From Sulfurovum sp. AR (GTDB lineage: Bacteria > Campylobacterota > Campylobacteria > Campylobacterales > Sulfurovaceae), in the NCBI RefSeq assembly GCF_000296775.1, contig NZ_AJLE01000006.1:62001-126000 (forward strand): a stretch of DNA of 64,000 nt, read 5' to 3'. How positions within the stretch are numbered: position 1 is the first letter of the stretch; each line of letters opens with the position of its first letter. The notes under the pieces are model-generated. The model did no database searches. It was not told the DNA's origin and saw nothing but the letters and a program-made list of their open reading frames with translations. The translations under genes and the position numbers were made by a program. Shown in pieces: positions 28,419 through 38,555 of the stretch.

Positions 28419-28448
28419 TTTGTCTACTTTTCTAGAAAAGTAGACAAA
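28419..28448. repeat. Perfect 30-bp palindrome after rpoD
   Basis: Both halves are perfectly complementary around TCT|AGA, with arms starting TTTGTCTACTTTT. It is 10 bp after the rpoD stop and 5 bp before repeat copy B. As RNA it would form a strong hairpin but lacks a T-run on the plus strand. It may end rpoD transcription or be part of a compound mobile repeat. Confidence 0.8.
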
Positions 28449-28452
28449 AGTC

Positions 28453-28498
28453 GTCACTGCTCTCGAATCGCTTTGCTTACAAAGGCGTTCGCAGTGAC
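28453..28498. repeat. 46-bp palindromic intergenic repeat, copy B
   Basis: Reverse-complement copy of the repeat at 14179-14224 (43 of 46 positions the same). It starts GTCACTGC and ends GCAGTGAC and lies 24 bp before the next gene start. Together with the 30-bp palindrome it fills the rpoD-downstream gap. Confidence 0.85.
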
Positions 28499-28522
28499 AT
28501 AATTTATAAAAGAGAGAATACT

Positions 28523-29272
28523 GTGTCTGAACCTAGATTTTTTGCTCTTATCATAGGTACAGAGATCCTTAATCGTCGAAGGACTGATAAGCACTTTGAC
28601 TTTGTCACCAAAGCATTGGCGGAAAAGGGTCACAAACTCACCGGATCTTTTATTATAGAAGATGACCCTGCACTGATCGTTCAAACGATTATATTCATCG
28701 CTTCACAGAAAAATGCTGTACTCTTTTCATTTGGCGGTATAGGGTCTACACCGGATGACCATACCAGACAATGTGCAGCCATAGCACTTAGGGATGGAAC
28801 CCTACACCTACATGAAGAGGCTAAAGAGATCATCGTCAACAAACTTGGTGAAAAAGCCTACCCTTACTCCGTACGTATGGCGGAGCTCCCCGAAGGTGCA
28901 ACACTCTTGGAAAACCCTGTCAATCAAATGCCTGCTTTTGCATTGGATGAACGTTATTATTTTATGCCAGGCTTCCCGGAAATGAGCCATCCTATGGTAG
29001 AAAAGATACTCACACAGCTGATACCTAATAAAAAAGCATACTATCGTCATACGCTCACTGCACACTGCAAAGAAAATATTTTTATACAATTGATGGAAAG
29101 TATGCCTAAGGGTGTGGAATTCTCTTCCTTACCAAAACTCCATAGTACTGGTTGGAAGGTTACTATCTCTGTGGCATCAGAGGATGAAGTATTGGCCAAA
29201 GAATCATTTGATAAGTATATTCATCTTCTTAAAAGTAGAAATATCATCTATGCACTGAATGATGGCGAATAA
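28523..29272 (+). CDS. MoaB/CinA-type molybdopterin-binding-like protein
   Basis: A 249-residue protein with the fold shared by MoaB, MogA and the first half of CinA. Seen: ALIIGTEILNRRRTD at the start (the usual GNEIL motif is GTEIL), FSFGGIGSTPDDHTRQ (substrate site) and FMPGFPEMSH. It resembles short competence/damage-inducible proteins lacking the nicotinamide-deamidase half; a role in molybdenum cofactor or nucleotide repair is possible but not shown. The start is a GTG. It precedes the MFS gene by 5 bp and probably shares its message. Confidence 0.8.
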   Translation: MSEPRFFALIIGTEILNRRRTDKHFDFVTKALAEKGHKLTGSFIIEDDPALIVQTIIFIASQKNAVLFSFGGIGSTPDDHTRQCAAIALRDGTLHLHEEAKEIIVNKLGEKAYPYSVRMAELPEGATLLENPVNQMPAFALDERYYFMPGFPEMSHPMVEKILTQLIPNKKAYYRHTLTAHCKENIFIQLMESMPKGVEFSSLPKLHSTGWKVTISVASEDEVLAKESFDKYIHLLKSRNIIYALNDGE

Positions 29273-29277
29273 CACAT

Positions 29278-30474
29278 ATGACCTATCTAGACACACTGAA
29301 ACACCCTGTTATTAGACGACTTTCACTTATCCAATTCATCTCATACTTTGGTACATGGTTTTCTCAAGTAGCCATCTTCTCCATGATCGTCTCATTTGGT
29401 GCAAGTGAAGTCACCATCGCTCTTACTGCCGCAATGGCAATGCTACCTGCAGTCGTACTTGCGCCGATCATAGGACTTATTATCGATCGTATAGAGTTTA
29501 AAAAACTTATGAGTGTACTACTGCTGATTGAAATATTAATGACTCTTGGATTTATATTTATAAACTCATTAGAGTATGTATGGATATTGATGATACTTAT
29601 TTTTATCCGTTCGGCTGCGGCCTCACTTCTCTTCTCAGCAGAGATGGCACTCTTCCCTAAACTGGTATCCGGGAAGATGCTAAAAAATACGAATGAGATA
29701 CACTCAGTGATCTGGTCACTTTGTTATGCACTAGGTATGGCTGCTGGGGGAATCGCTACTCATTATGTAGGATTTGACCTGGCTTTTATGATAGATGCGA
29801 TGCTCTACACTGTTGCGGTACTTTTACTTATAGGGCTACATATCTCTATAGAAAAAATCACCCATGTTGAATCAAATATGCAGATGCTTAAAGATGGATT
29901 TAACTACATCATATCGCAAAAAAAGATACAACATCTCATATTTTTACACGCTGCCATAGGTCTAACCTCTTTTGATGCACTCATTACCTTGCTTGCAGAT
30001 TTGCAATATAAAGAGTTCATCGCTGTGCCACTTGCTATTGGTTGGATGAATGCTACAAGAGCTATAGGTTTAATGATCGGTCCCTTTATCATAGGCAGGA
30101 TTATCTCCAAAAATAATTTACACTACTTTTTCATACTACAGGGACTGGCTATTATGCTTTGGTCTTTTTTAGAATTTAATTTCTATCTGGCACTGATAGG
30201 ACTTTTTATTACCGGTCTGTTCATTACCACATTATGGTCATATACCTATTTGCTCATACAAGAAGAGACAGAAAGTAAATACATGGGAAGGGTCATCTCT
30301 TATAATGACATGGTTTTTATGCTTTCAAATGTCACAACAGCACTCTTCATTGGATATGCTGCAAAATGGGGCTTATCTCTTGAAGGTATTACATTTACAT
30401 TAGGATTTGGCTTTATAGTTTTTGCAATATATTATCATTGGTTTAAAAAGCGATACATTGATGAAAATAACTAA
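29278..30474 (+). CDS. MFS transporter
   Basis: A 398-residue major-facilitator protein with about 12 membrane helices. The loop between helices 2 and 3 is GLIIDRIEFKKLM, a weak form of the family signature, and the N-terminal FISYFGTWFSQVAIFSMIV helix is typical of the multidrug/enterobactin-exporter-like subgroup. Substrate unknown. Its end overlaps the start of the DTW gene by 14 bp, and it follows the MoaB-like gene by 5 bp, so the three appear to be one operon. Confidence 0.85.
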   Translation: MTYLDTLKHPVIRRLSLIQFISYFGTWFSQVAIFSMIVSFGASEVTIALTAAMAMLPAVVLAPIIGLIIDRIEFKKLMSVLLLIEILMTLGFIFINSLEYVWILMILIFIRSAAASLLFSAEMALFPKLVSGKMLKNTNEIHSVIWSLCYALGMAAGGIATHYVGFDLAFMIDAMLYTVAVLLLIGLHISIEKITHVESNMQMLKDGFNYIISQKKIQHLIFLHAAIGLTSFDALITLLADLQYKEFIAVPLAIGWMNATRAIGLMIGPFIIGRIISKNNLHYFFILQGLAIMLWSFLEFNFYLALIGLFITGLFITTLWSYTYLLIQEETESKYMGRVISYNDMVFMLSNVTTALFIGYAAKWGLSLEGITFTLGFGFIVFAIYYHWFKKRYIDENN

Positions 30475-31069
30475 CAGAAGCGTCTGCTACACTTGCTACC
30501 GTCCACAAACTTCTTGCATGTGCACCTACATCACTCCTATAGAAACCAACACACGATTTGTCATCTTGATGCATCCAAAGGAGTTTAAAAAAACAAAGAA
30601 CGGCACCGGTCACTTTACCAACCTCTCTTTGAAAAACTGCGAGATCCATGTAGGCATAGATTTTACAAAGCATACAGCTATCAATGCTATCCTCAACGAT
30701 CCTTCAAATATCTGTTACACGCTCTACCCGCATGAGAATAGTATCAATCTTAATGAAGAACCTATAGGAGAAAATCAAAAAAATACGGTCATCTTTCTTA
30801 TAGACTCTACATGGCCCTGTTCAAAGGCCATACTTGCTGCAAGCCCCAATATCGATGCTTTACCTAAAGTGAGTTTCATGCATACGGAAGTTTCAAAATT
30901 TACATTTAAAGAACAGCCTAAAGAGTACTGCCTCAGTACTATGGAATCTACCTTATGTGTATTGAAACGTTTGAACACGCATCATATTGAAGATATTGAG
31001 AGTAAAAAACTGGAACGCTTTTTGCTTCCTTTTGAGAAGATGGTGGAATACCAACTCTCTTGTGTCTAA
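30461..31069 (+). CDS. DTW-domain tRNA-uridine aminocarboxypropyltransferase
   Basis: A 202-residue protein of the DTW family, which transfers the 3-amino-3-carboxypropyl group of SAM to uridine in tRNA. The start is set at MKITNRSVC (30461), inside the MFS end. Seen: the N-terminal Cys cluster CYTCYRPQTSCMC, FVILMHPKEFKKTKNGTG, and the diagnostic LIDSTWPCSKA (DxTW). The position modified (U20 or U47) cannot be told. The overlap with the transporter implies coupling, not common function. Confidence 0.88.
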   Translation: MKITNRSVCYTCYRPQTSCMCTYITPIETNTRFVILMHPKEFKKTKNGTGHFTNLSLKNCEIHVGIDFTKHTAINAILNDPSNICYTLYPHENSINLNEEPIGENQKNTVIFLIDSTWPCSKAILAASPNIDALPKVSFMHTEVSKFTFKEQPKEYCLSTMESTLCVLKRLNTHHIEDIESKKLERFLLPFEKMVEYQLSCV

Positions 31070-31084
31070 ATAGGAGTGTTCACT

Positions 31085-31981
31085 CTACAAGAGTTTAAAC
31101 AGGAGTGCTGTAGTAAAAAAAGAAAACAGTATTCCATAGCCTACGATCGCAGAACTGAGTCTTGGAGCAAGCCCAGATAAAGAAGCCATCGCTCCTGCTG
31201 TAACCATCGGTGCCATGCCTGCTTCCATCACAGATACGCTTGCTGCCAAATTTGACCATCCTGCCATAGACACTACAACAAGTGCGATCAGAGGTGCGAT
31301 CACTAATTTGATAAACAGTGCGATACCAAACGGTTTTATCTCATGACCCGGTAGCTTGAGTTGTAATTGTAATCCCACTGCAACCAATGCAAGAGGTACG
31401 ATCGTATTGGCCAAAGTTGCTAATACTTTTAATATCTCTTCAGGGAAAGGTGTACCTATAAAAAACAGTGCAATGACCAATGAAATAAATGGAGGAAATG
31501 TAAGGATCTTTACTGCCATGATCTGTACATTGATCTCACTTTTATTCGAATAATATGCAGTGACAAATATACCATACGTGGCAAGCGCCAAAAAAGTACC
31601 CATTTGATCATAGACCAAGATATAAGGCAGTGCCTCATCACCTAAATACGCATTGATGACAGGAATACCCAAAAAAGAGGAGTTCGTCAATACAGCAACA
31701 AGCATGAGTGCACCTGTCACCTCTCTGCTAAAATGAAATCTATTGGAAATGAACAGTGTCAAAAGGGCTGTCAATGACATAACAACCCAGGCAATGATCA
31801 CAGGGATCATTATATCCATCGAAAGCATCAGTTTAGGTATTTGCAGTAAAATCATTGCAGGGAGAGAAATAAATATAACAAATCTGTTTAGTATAGCTGC
31901 TGCCTCTTCCTGGAAAATACGTAATTTCCTGAATAGATAGCCAATGAAAATAGCCAATACGATTAAAATAAAATTTTCCAT
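31085..31981 (-). CDS. AEC-family transporter
   Basis: A 298-residue inner-membrane protein of the auxin-efflux-carrier family with about ten membrane helices. The ATG at 31981 is preferred to a TTG three bases upstream; AGAGG precedes it. Helical segments such as IAIFIGYLFRKLRI, ALMLVAVLTNSSFLGIPV and the C-terminal ASVSVMEAGMAPMVTAGAMA are typical. AEC members move small organic acids or amino acids. It lies after acs on the same strand, but a hairpin-like sequence (around 32005-32030) separates them, so a link to acetate is uncertain. Confidence 0.85.
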   Translation of the reverse strand: MENFILIVLAIFIGYLFRKLRIFQEEAAAILNRFVIFISLPAMILLQIPKLMLSMDIMIPVIIAWVVMSLTALLTLFISNRFHFSREVTGALMLVAVLTNSSFLGIPVINAYLGDEALPYILVYDQMGTFLALATYGIFVTAYYSNKSEINVQIMAVKILTFPPFISLVIALFFIGTPFPEEILKVLATLANTIVPLALVAVGLQLQLKLPGHEIKPFGIALFIKLVIAPLIALVVVSMAGWSNLAASVSVMEAGMAPMVTAGAMASLSGLAPRLSSAIVGYGILFSFFTTALLFKLL

Positions 31982-32047
31982 CAATGAAATACCTCTTACC
32001 TATGTTGCATCAGCCTCCTTTACAAAAAAGAAGGCAAATTCTTTTTA

Positions 32048-34003
32048 TTATGATGCGTTAACAAGTGCCTCTATCTGACCTACAATAGTTGGATCTTCAA
32101 GTGTAGAAGTATCTTGCGTGATCTTTTCGCCTTTTGCCAGTGCTCTTAGTATCCTTCTCATGATCTTTCCTGATCTTGTTTTTGGAAGGTCCGGGACAAA
32201 GACCATATCATCACACAGTGCGATGTTTCCGATCTCTGTTTTAATGATCGCGTTGATCTCTTTCATGGTCTCAAGTTCATTGGCTACATCATCTTTAACA
32301 GATTTGAGTACAATATAAGCAAAAATTCCCTCTCCTTTAAGTTCATGCGGTTTACCTACCACTGCTACAGCAGCAACATTGTCATGCTTTTTGATCGCTG
32401 CTTCTACCTCGGCTGTACCCATACGGTGACCAGATACATTGATCACATCATCGGTACGACCGGTAATCGTAATATAACCATTTTCACCATAGATCGCTCC
32501 GTCACCTGTAAAATATACAGGTCTGCCCTCTTTTGTCACGTCACCGAAATAAGATTTTTTGAAACGTTCATCATCACCCCATACACCACGGATCTGTGAC
32601 GGCCAAGGACGTGTAACACACATATATCCGCTCTCGCCCTCACCTACTTTTTCACCCGTTTCAGGGTCAAGTATCTCAGCCATGATACCTGGCAATGGAA
32701 GTGTTGCACATGCCGGTTTGATAGGTGTTGCACCAGGAAGTGGAGAAACAATGTGACCACCTGTCTCAGTCTGCCAGTAGGTATCTACAATTGCACATTT
32801 ACTTTGACCTACCTCTTCATAGTACCATTTCCATGCAGGGGGATCAATCGGCTCTCCTACTGTTCCAAGTACCTTAAGTGATGAAAGATCATATTTGGCC
32901 GGTTCATCTTCACCAGTTTTATGAAGTACACGGATCGCTGTTGGTGCGGTATAGAACTGATTAATTTTATGCTCTTCTACCATTTTCCAAGGACGACCAG
33001 CATCAGGGAAGGTAATGACACCTTCAAACATGATAGTGGTTGCACCCATTGCAAGCGGTCCATATACGATGTACGTATGTCCTGTGATCCAGCCGATATC
33101 TGCTGTACACCAGTAGGTATCATTTTGTTTTACATCAAAGACCCATTCCATTGTCATTTGTGCCCAAAGAATGTATCCGGCCGTATTGTGTTGTACACCT
33201 TTTGGTTTTCCCGTACTACCAGAAGTATAGAGCAAAAAGAGAGGATCTTCACTCTCCATAGGTTCTGCATCACATTGAGCAGATTTGTTCTTGATAAGTT
33301 CATTGTACGAATAGTCACGTCCTTCTACCCATGTAACCTCTTCATGGTTTCTCTCGACAACCAGCACTTTTTCAACCGGTGTTTCACCTGTCAGTGCTTC
33401 ATCCACTACAGGTTTTAGCATGTATGGTTTTGTTTTTCTGTAAGCACCGTCTGCAGTGATCACTACTTTTGCCTCAGCATCTTCGATCCTGTCGCGCAGT
33501 GCTTCTGAAGAGAATCCTCCAAATACGATAGAGTGGATAGCACCTATACGTGCACAGGCAAGCATTGCATAGGCCGCTTCAGGGATCATCGGCATATAGA
33601 TCACGACCCTATCACCTTTTTGTACACCGAAATCTTCTTTAAGCAGATTGGCAAATTTGTTTACTTCCTCATAGAGATCAAGATAAGTGATCACTTGCTT
33701 GTCCCCTCTGTCACCTTCAAAAATGATCGCTGCTTTATTTTTCTGTGTCTCTAAATGACGGTCTATACACTGGTGTGCAACATTGAGCTTTCCACCATCA
33801 AACCACTTTACAAATGGAGCATTCGACTCATCCAACACCTTGTCGTACGGTTTAAACCAATCGATCTTCTCATCAGCAAAAGCTTTCCAGAATCCTTCAT
33901 AATCATCCGTTGCTTTTTTAACCAGAGCATGGTATTCATCCATATTTTTTATTCTTGCATCTTTTGCAAAGTCTTGGTTTGGTTGATAGAGTTCTTGTAA
34001 CAT
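32048..34003 (-). CDS. acs: Acetyl-CoA synthetase
   Basis: Activates acetate to acetyl-CoA through acetyl-AMP. It is a 651-residue adenylate-forming enzyme: [17 protein letters not shown] (AMP site), YWQTETGGH, the [20 protein letters not shown] hinge and the C-terminal [13 protein letters not shown] with the Lys that is acetylated in other Acs enzymes. The start has an AGGAG site. It closes a minus-strand set with the exonuclease, DUF294 protein, actP and yjcH. Acetate use or recapture of overflow acetate is the likely role. Confidence 0.97.
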   Translation of the reverse strand: MLQELYQPNQDFAKDARIKNMDEYHALVKKATDDYEGFWKAFADEKIDWFKPYDKVLDESNAPFVKWFDGGKLNVAHQCIDRHLETQKNKAAIIFEGDRGDKQVITYLDLYEEVNKFANLLKEDFGVQKGDRVVIYMPMIPEAAYAMLACARIGAIHSIVFGGFSSEALRDRIEDAEAKVVITADGAYRKTKPYMLKPVVDEALTGETPVEKVLVVERNHEEVTWVEGRDYSYNELIKNKSAQCDAEPMESEDPLFLLYTSGSTGKPKGVQHNTAGYILWAQMTMEWVFDVKQNDTYWCTADIGWITGHTYIVYGPLAMGATTIMFEGVITFPDAGRPWKMVEEHKINQFYTAPTAIRVLHKTGEDEPAKYDLSSLKVLGTVGEPIDPPAWKWYYEEVGQSKCAIVDTYWQTETGGHIVSPLPGATPIKPACATLPLPGIMAEILDPETGEKVGEGESGYMCVTRPWPSQIRGVWGDDERFKKSYFGDVTKEGRPVYFTGDGAIYGENGYITITGRTDDVINVSGHRMGTAEVEAAIKKHDNVAAVAVVGKPHELKGEGIFAYIVLKSVKDDVANELETMKEINAIIKTEIGNIALCDDMVFVPDLPKTRSGKIMRRILRALAKGEKITQDTSTLEDPTIVGQIEALVNAS

Positions 34004-34022
34004 TGTTTCTCCTATAAAGTTA

Positions 34023-34637
34023 TTATTTTAATTTCGTTGTATGTTTTAATTTAAGATAGATCAAAGCCGTCATGATGGCATCATTCAATGCATCATGGGC
34101 CTGAAGTTTGGGTAGATCCAAATCTTCTAAGATCGTATCGAAACGCAGATCTATATTTCCTTGAGGTATGGTCGAGATCTTTTTATCATAATAGATCGCT
34201 GATACCTCTTCTTGTTTATTGGGCAGTGTAATGCCATACATTGGTTTGATATATTTATTTATCATTGCCACATCAAATTTCAGGTAGTAACCTGCTAAGG
34301 ACCTGTTCCCAACATAAAAAAGAAATCTTTCGATAGCCTCCTCAATTGGTATGGCACCATGAAGATCACAGTTCCTGATCTGATGGATCGTAATACTTTT
34401 ATGATCGATCTCTTTATCTTGATCAACATAAATATGTATGGCCTCATTGGTTAAAATCTTGTTGCCCTTGATCTTTACCGCCCCGATAGAGACAATAGTA
34501 TCCACAGCTGGATTGAGACCTGTTGTCTCACAATCAAAAACAACTATCTCATCCTCTTCAGAGTCATCAAATAAAAACCTAAAACGTTCATCCTTCAGGT
34601 ACTTCAGATTCCACTTTTTTTTCAACGATCTGAACAT
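34023..34637 (-). CDS. DEDDh 3'-5' exonuclease, DNA Pol III epsilon-like
   Basis: A 204-residue exonuclease. The DEDDh residues are in [15 protein letters not shown] (Asp and Glu), [11 protein letters not shown] (Asp) and [18 protein letters not shown] (His and Asp). It lacks the parts that mark the true replicative epsilon subunit. It lies directly after the DUF294 gene and before acs, an arrangement I recall in other bacteria near actP. Its substrate is unknown; a role in nucleotide-signal or RNA turnover is possible. Start and upstream stop overlap (TAAATG). Confidence 0.88.
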   Translation of the reverse strand: MFRSLKKKWNLKYLKDERFRFLFDDSEEDEIVVFDCETTGLNPAVDTIVSIGAVKIKGNKILTNEAIHIYVDQDKEIDHKSITIHQIRNCDLHGAIPIEEAIERFLFYVGNRSLAGYYLKFDVAMINKYIKPMYGITLPNKQEEVSAIYYDKKISTIPQGNIDLRFDTILEDLDLPKLQAHDALNDAIMTALIYLKLKHTTKLK

Positions 34638-36470
34638 TTACCCTACCATAGAAAGGTGAAAGTGATAACTCACCATCTTTTTAAACTTATTTACTGTTTT
34701 AATGGCATCTTTGAGAAGATCACGTTCAAGTTTTCCTATATGAGTCACTGAAATATAATTAGTCATCTTCTCTCCTTTTGACAACTGCTGAAGCTGTGAA
34801 TGAAGTCTCAAAGTATTGAAAATCTCGAGTGCTTCCATCATCTCTGTTGCATCTTCTTTACTCAAAAAACCACTATTATTGAGCTCTTTGATACGTACAG
34901 TCGTATTGGTCGCTCTAATCTTATGCTCCAAGGCCAATGAACGTACACCATGTATCAAAGCGAAAAGTGCACCTTTTTTAATGTCTATTTCATGCTTGTG
35001 CTCCTTATCATGTATGAATTGTGAAAAGAGTCCCAATGGGGATTCAAAAGTCTCGATCGCCCGTGCAAAATGCATAAGGATGGACGGCATTTGTTCCACT
35101 TTACTAAAGAGGTAATCAACCAATTCAGTATGAAGTTCACGCTTACCTGCTACAGGTGTCGAATCAAAGAAAATAGCCATATCCATAAAATGCTCATAGT
35201 TTGGTTCTTCAACCCAACGGTAGATATCTTCTTTATACATGTCAATCGATTTGCACCACTTAGGATTGATCATCATAATATCGCCTTCACAGCGAGGGAA
35301 ACCAATCTCATCAAGTGTTTCGATAAACCTCTGTGTGACAGATGGTGCATCTTTAGGCATAAAACCTTCTTCAAAGATAAGGGCATTATCCTGGTCTGTT
35401 CTAAGAATCTGTGAACCACGCCCTTCACTTCCAAGCAATACAAGTGTACATTTATCATGCCATGAACGTGGGATGATCATTTCAAAGAGCTTGGTATACA
35501 TTTTTTTGTTGATCTCAGAGACCAACTTGGCTATGTACCTACTTTTCACCCCTTTTGCATGCAAAGCACCTATCATCACATCCAAACGTTTGGCTGCATC
35601 AATGACACTTTCAAGATCTTTCGCTCTTTCCATTTGAACGGTAATCAGATGAGACTGGTTAGAGAAGAAACTTAACAGGTCGACAAGTTCAAGTACGCCC
35701 GCAACATTGCTCTCTTCATCTAACACAGGAAGATGTTTAATGCTGTGTTCTGTCATCACAAGCAACACATTAAAAAGCAATTCCCCATTCTCGATAGAAA
35801 TGGCAGGATAGGTTTGTATCTGTGAGATTGTTTCTAAACTTTTTTCTTCTTTTTGCAGAATATAATTTCTGAAATCAGCATCAGTCACGATCCCATATCC
35901 TTGATCATTCTGTACCAATAGAGCACTTGCACCCTCTTCATCCATACGCTGAAGTGCTTCAACGATAGGCATATTTGGATCAACCACAACCCCTTGATGC
36001 AAAATAGATGCATCCAATCTTGCTATCATCAGATCACTCATAGAGGCATATTCTTTCTTCTCTTTAAGCATTTCGATACGTTCTACGATACTCGAAAAAA
36101 AATAGTGTTTGAATGCTTTATTGCTTTCACAAAGTTCTAAAAACAGTGCTTTGGAAATTTCAAAACATATCAATTCTTCTGTAACGATGTAACTATATGA
36201 GGACGGTTGATCTTCTATGATCTCTATACCGCCAAAAATATCATGGGTTTGATAGATATCAATTTGTTCATCATTCTCATCAAGTACTTCTACCATACCT
36301 TTAATAATAATAAAAAGATTTTGGGGGATATTATCTTGATCGATAAGCACTGTTTCGTTCGGATAGTATGCAATTTGTGCATAGCTTTCTATACGATCAA
36401 ACTCATGTTTATTCAGAATCGTAAAAGGAAGATATGATTTTAAGTTTTCTAATAATGTTATCACTGACAT
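34638..36470 (-). CDS. cNMP-binding / CBS / DUF294 nucleotidyltransferase-like protein
   Basis: A 610-residue protein with an N-terminal cyclic-nucleotide-binding-like fold (about 10-130), two CBS domains (about 155-270) and a DUF294 nucleotidyltransferase core: VLLGSEGRGSQILRTDQDNAL. The core resembles GlnD/Pol beta-type enzymes. The start is set at MSVITLLEN; a TTG further upstream is possible. A 7-bp hairpin (36479-36496) lies just before it. DUF294 proteins next to actP and acs are widespread, and a role in regulating acetate use by a nucleotide signal is inferred. Confidence 0.82.
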   Translation of the reverse strand: MSVITLLENLKSYLPFTILNKHEFDRIESYAQIAYYPNETVLIDQDNIPQNLFIIIKGMVEVLDENDEQIDIYQTHDIFGGIEIIEDQPSSYSYIVTEELICFEISKALFLELCESNKAFKHYFFSSIVERIEMLKEKKEYASMSDLMIARLDASILHQGVVVDPNMPIVEALQRMDEEGASALLVQNDQGYGIVTDADFRNYILQKEEKSLETISQIQTYPAISIENGELLFNVLLVMTEHSIKHLPVLDEESNVAGVLELVDLLSFFSNQSHLITVQMERAKDLESVIDAAKRLDVMIGALHAKGVKSRYIAKLVSEINKKMYTKLFEMIIPRSWHDKCTLVLLGSEGRGSQILRTDQDNALIFEEGFMPKDAPSVTQRFIETLDEIGFPRCEGDIMMINPKWCKSIDMYKEDIYRWVEEPNYEHFMDMAIFFDSTPVAGKRELHTELVDYLFSKVEQMPSILMHFARAIETFESPLGLFSQFIHDKEHKHEIDIKKGALFALIHGVRSLALEHKIRATNTTVRIKELNNSGFLSKEDATEMMEALEIFNTLRLHSQLQQLSKGEKMTNYISVTHIGKLERDLLKDAIKTVNKFKKMVSYHFHLSMVG

Positions 36471-36478
36471 TCCTAGGC

Positions 36479-36496
36479 CCAAGGCCAAAGCCTTGG
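36479..36496 (-). promoter_or_regulatory. Hairpin between actP and the DUF294 gene
   Basis: CCAAGGC pairs perfectly with GCCTTGG around a 4-nt loop. It lies between the actP stop and the DUF294 start and ends 8 nt before the ATG, so it could reduce or stabilise translation of the downstream part of the operon. No T-run. Confidence 0.5.
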
Positions 36497-36506
36497 AAAA
36501 TATTGA

Positions 36507-38174
36507 TTAGTGGGCTACTGCCCCATCAGAACCGATACCTGTCTGACATCTAATATCTTGTGCATCAAACTCCTCTTGACATCTCTTCGCATCTTCACTG
36601 CTGTCAGTGATCGAGAAGAACCATATTGCTATGAATGCCATTGGCACAGAGAATACTGCCGGAAACTTGTATGGGACAATCGCTTCAGCATTACCTAGTA
36701 TCTGAGTCCATACTACAGGACCAAGTATAACAAGAACCAATGCAGAGATCAATCCAACATACCCACCAAGCACTGCACCTCTTGTCGTAAGCTTCTTCCA
36801 GAATATCGACATAAAGAGGACAGGAAAGTTAGCGGATGCTGCAATGGTAAATGCCAGTGCCACAACAAATGCAATATTTTGCTTTTCAAAGGCAATACCA
36901 AAGAAGATAGCAGCAATACCAATGGCAATAGTCGCCATTTTAGAAACGTTCATCTCTTTTTTCTCATCGACTTTGTCTTTTGCAAATGCATTGGCATAAA
37001 GGTCATGAGAGATCGCTGATGCACCTGCAAGTGTCAGACCGGAAACAACTGCCAAGATCGTAGCAAATGCAACCGCTGAGATAAATCCAAGGAAGTAGTC
37101 TCCACCTACTGCATGAGCTAGCCATACTGCTGCCATGTTGTTCATCCCTTTAAGTGTTACACCATCTGCCGCCAAATATGTACCAGCCGGATCCCCAAGT
37201 ACAAGAACGATCGCACCGAATCCCATGATGAATGTAAGTACGTAGAAGTAACCGATAAGTCCAGTGGCAACAAATACTGATTTTCTAGCCTCTTTTGCAT
37301 CTGCAACCGTAAAGAATCTCATAAGGATATGAGGAAGACCTGCTGTACCGAACATCAAAGCGATACCAAGTGAAATGGCTGAAATAGGATCAGAAACAAG
37401 ACCACCAGGGCTCATGATCTCCACACCTTTTGAGTGGATCTCTGTTGCTTGTGTAAAGAGTGCATCAAAACTGAATCCGAATTTTGCCATCACCATGATC
37501 GACATAAACGTCGTACCTGCAAGTAACAATACTGCTTTAATGATCTGTACCCATGTAGTGGCAAGCATACCACCAAACGCAACGTACAGGATCATAAGGA
37601 TACCAACAAGTACCACGGCAAACTCATAATCCAATCCAAATAAGATCTCGATCAATTTACCAGCACCTACCATTTGAGCAATAAGGTAAAGAATCACCAC
37701 TGAAATGGAACCCAGTGCAGCTAAAATTCTTACAGGCTTTTGCTTTAATCTATAGGCAGTCACATCGGCAAATGTATATTTACCCAAGTTTCTAAGCTGC
37801 TCAGAGATCATAAAAAGAATAATCGGCCAACCTACCAGGAAACCGATAGAGAAGATAAGACCATCATACCCTTTAAGATAAACCATACCGGTAATACCGA
37901 GGAACGATGCTGCTGACATGTAGTCACCTGCAATCGCTGTACCGTTCTGCGTACCTGTGATCCCACCACCTGCAGTATAGAAGTCACTGGCAGATTTTGT
38001 TCTTTTTGAAGCCCAGTAAGTAATACCTAGGGTTGCAGCAACAAAAATAAAGAACATAACTATAGCAGGCACATTCAATTCTTCAGCTTTTGTACCAGCC
38101 CCCAGATCAGCTCCCGCTGCAAATGCAACTGTAATAGAAGCAATCATAAATAGAGATAAAATTCTACCTAACAT
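36507..38174 (-). CDS. actP: Acetate/cation symporter, SSS family
   Basis: Inner-membrane solute:sodium symporter of 555 residues with about 13 membrane helices. Start [20 protein letters not shown] looks like a signal-like first helix, followed by [44 protein letters not shown] in the family manner (shown as four known motifs: [23 protein letters not shown]). It takes up acetate or related short acids. Its start shares a base with the yjcH stop (TAATG), so the two are translationally coupled. Confidence 0.93.
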   Translation of the reverse strand: MLGRILSLFMIASITVAFAAGADLGAGTKAEELNVPAIVMFFIFVAATLGITYWASKRTKSASDFYTAGGGITGTQNGTAIAGDYMSAASFLGITGMVYLKGYDGLIFSIGFLVGWPIILFMISEQLRNLGKYTFADVTAYRLKQKPVRILAALGSISVVILYLIAQMVGAGKLIEILFGLDYEFAVVLVGILMILYVAFGGMLATTWVQIIKAVLLLAGTTFMSIMVMAKFGFSFDALFTQATEIHSKGVEIMSPGGLVSDPISAISLGIALMFGTAGLPHILMRFFTVADAKEARKSVFVATGLIGYFYVLTFIMGFGAIVLVLGDPAGTYLAADGVTLKGMNNMAAVWLAHAVGGDYFLGFISAVAFATILAVVSGLTLAGASAISHDLYANAFAKDKVDEKKEMNVSKMATIAIGIAAIFFGIAFEKQNIAFVVALAFTIAASANFPVLFMSIFWKKLTTRGAVLGGYVGLISALVLVILGPVVWTQILGNAEAIVPYKFPAVFSVPMAFIAIWFFSITDSSEDAKRCQEEFDAQDIRCQTGIGSDGAVAH

Positions 38175-38494
38175 TAATTCATCTCCTTTTCAATGTCAAT
38201 TTTTAGATCATTTAAGAGTCCATCAAATTCACCGTTGGCTCTTCTTACATAAACTCCCGTCATTGCAAATGCAAAAACGATAATAGCAATACCAATAGGT
38301 ATACCCCATGTAGCCATAGCGTCTGGACTGATTTTAGTTCCCAATGTTTCTGGGCTAAATGCAATAAATAAAATAAATGCATAATAGACCACTAACATAA
38401 TAATTGTGAGTGTCCAGGCAAACTTGCTTCTTGTACTTACAAGTTTTTGGTACTTAGGATTGTTTTTAATCAATTGTACTTGTTCTTGTGTCAT
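38174..38494 (-). CDS. yjcH: DUF485 membrane protein (YjcH-like)
   Basis: A 106-residue inner-membrane protein with two helices (about 24-47 and 62-85) and the conserved [20 protein letters not shown] start. The family is nearly always encoded before actP, as here, and may help the symporter. It begins 61 bp after the porin ends, so it is likely part of the same operon. The exact role is not known. Confidence 0.92.
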   Translation of the reverse strand: MTQEQVQLIKNNPKYQKLVSTRSKFAWTLTIIMLVVYYAFILFIAFSPETLGTKISPDAMATWGIPIGIAIIVFAFAMTGVYVRRANGEFDGLLNDLKIDIEKEMN

Positions 38495-38555
38495 TTTTTC
38501 TCCTTTTTATTATCATATGGTATATTGATTCACATACCATAATGTTTAAACTTTA

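Noticed and set aside
32000..32035. GC-poor hairpin and AAAGGAGG before the AEC gene as a terminator of acs
   Set aside because: The stem has a wobble pair and no T-run; the short reading frame after AAAGGAGG has only four codons.
32921..33418. 165-codon plus-strand frame inside acs
   Set aside because: Entirely opposite acs, unusual composition (many Cys and Phe); shadow frame.
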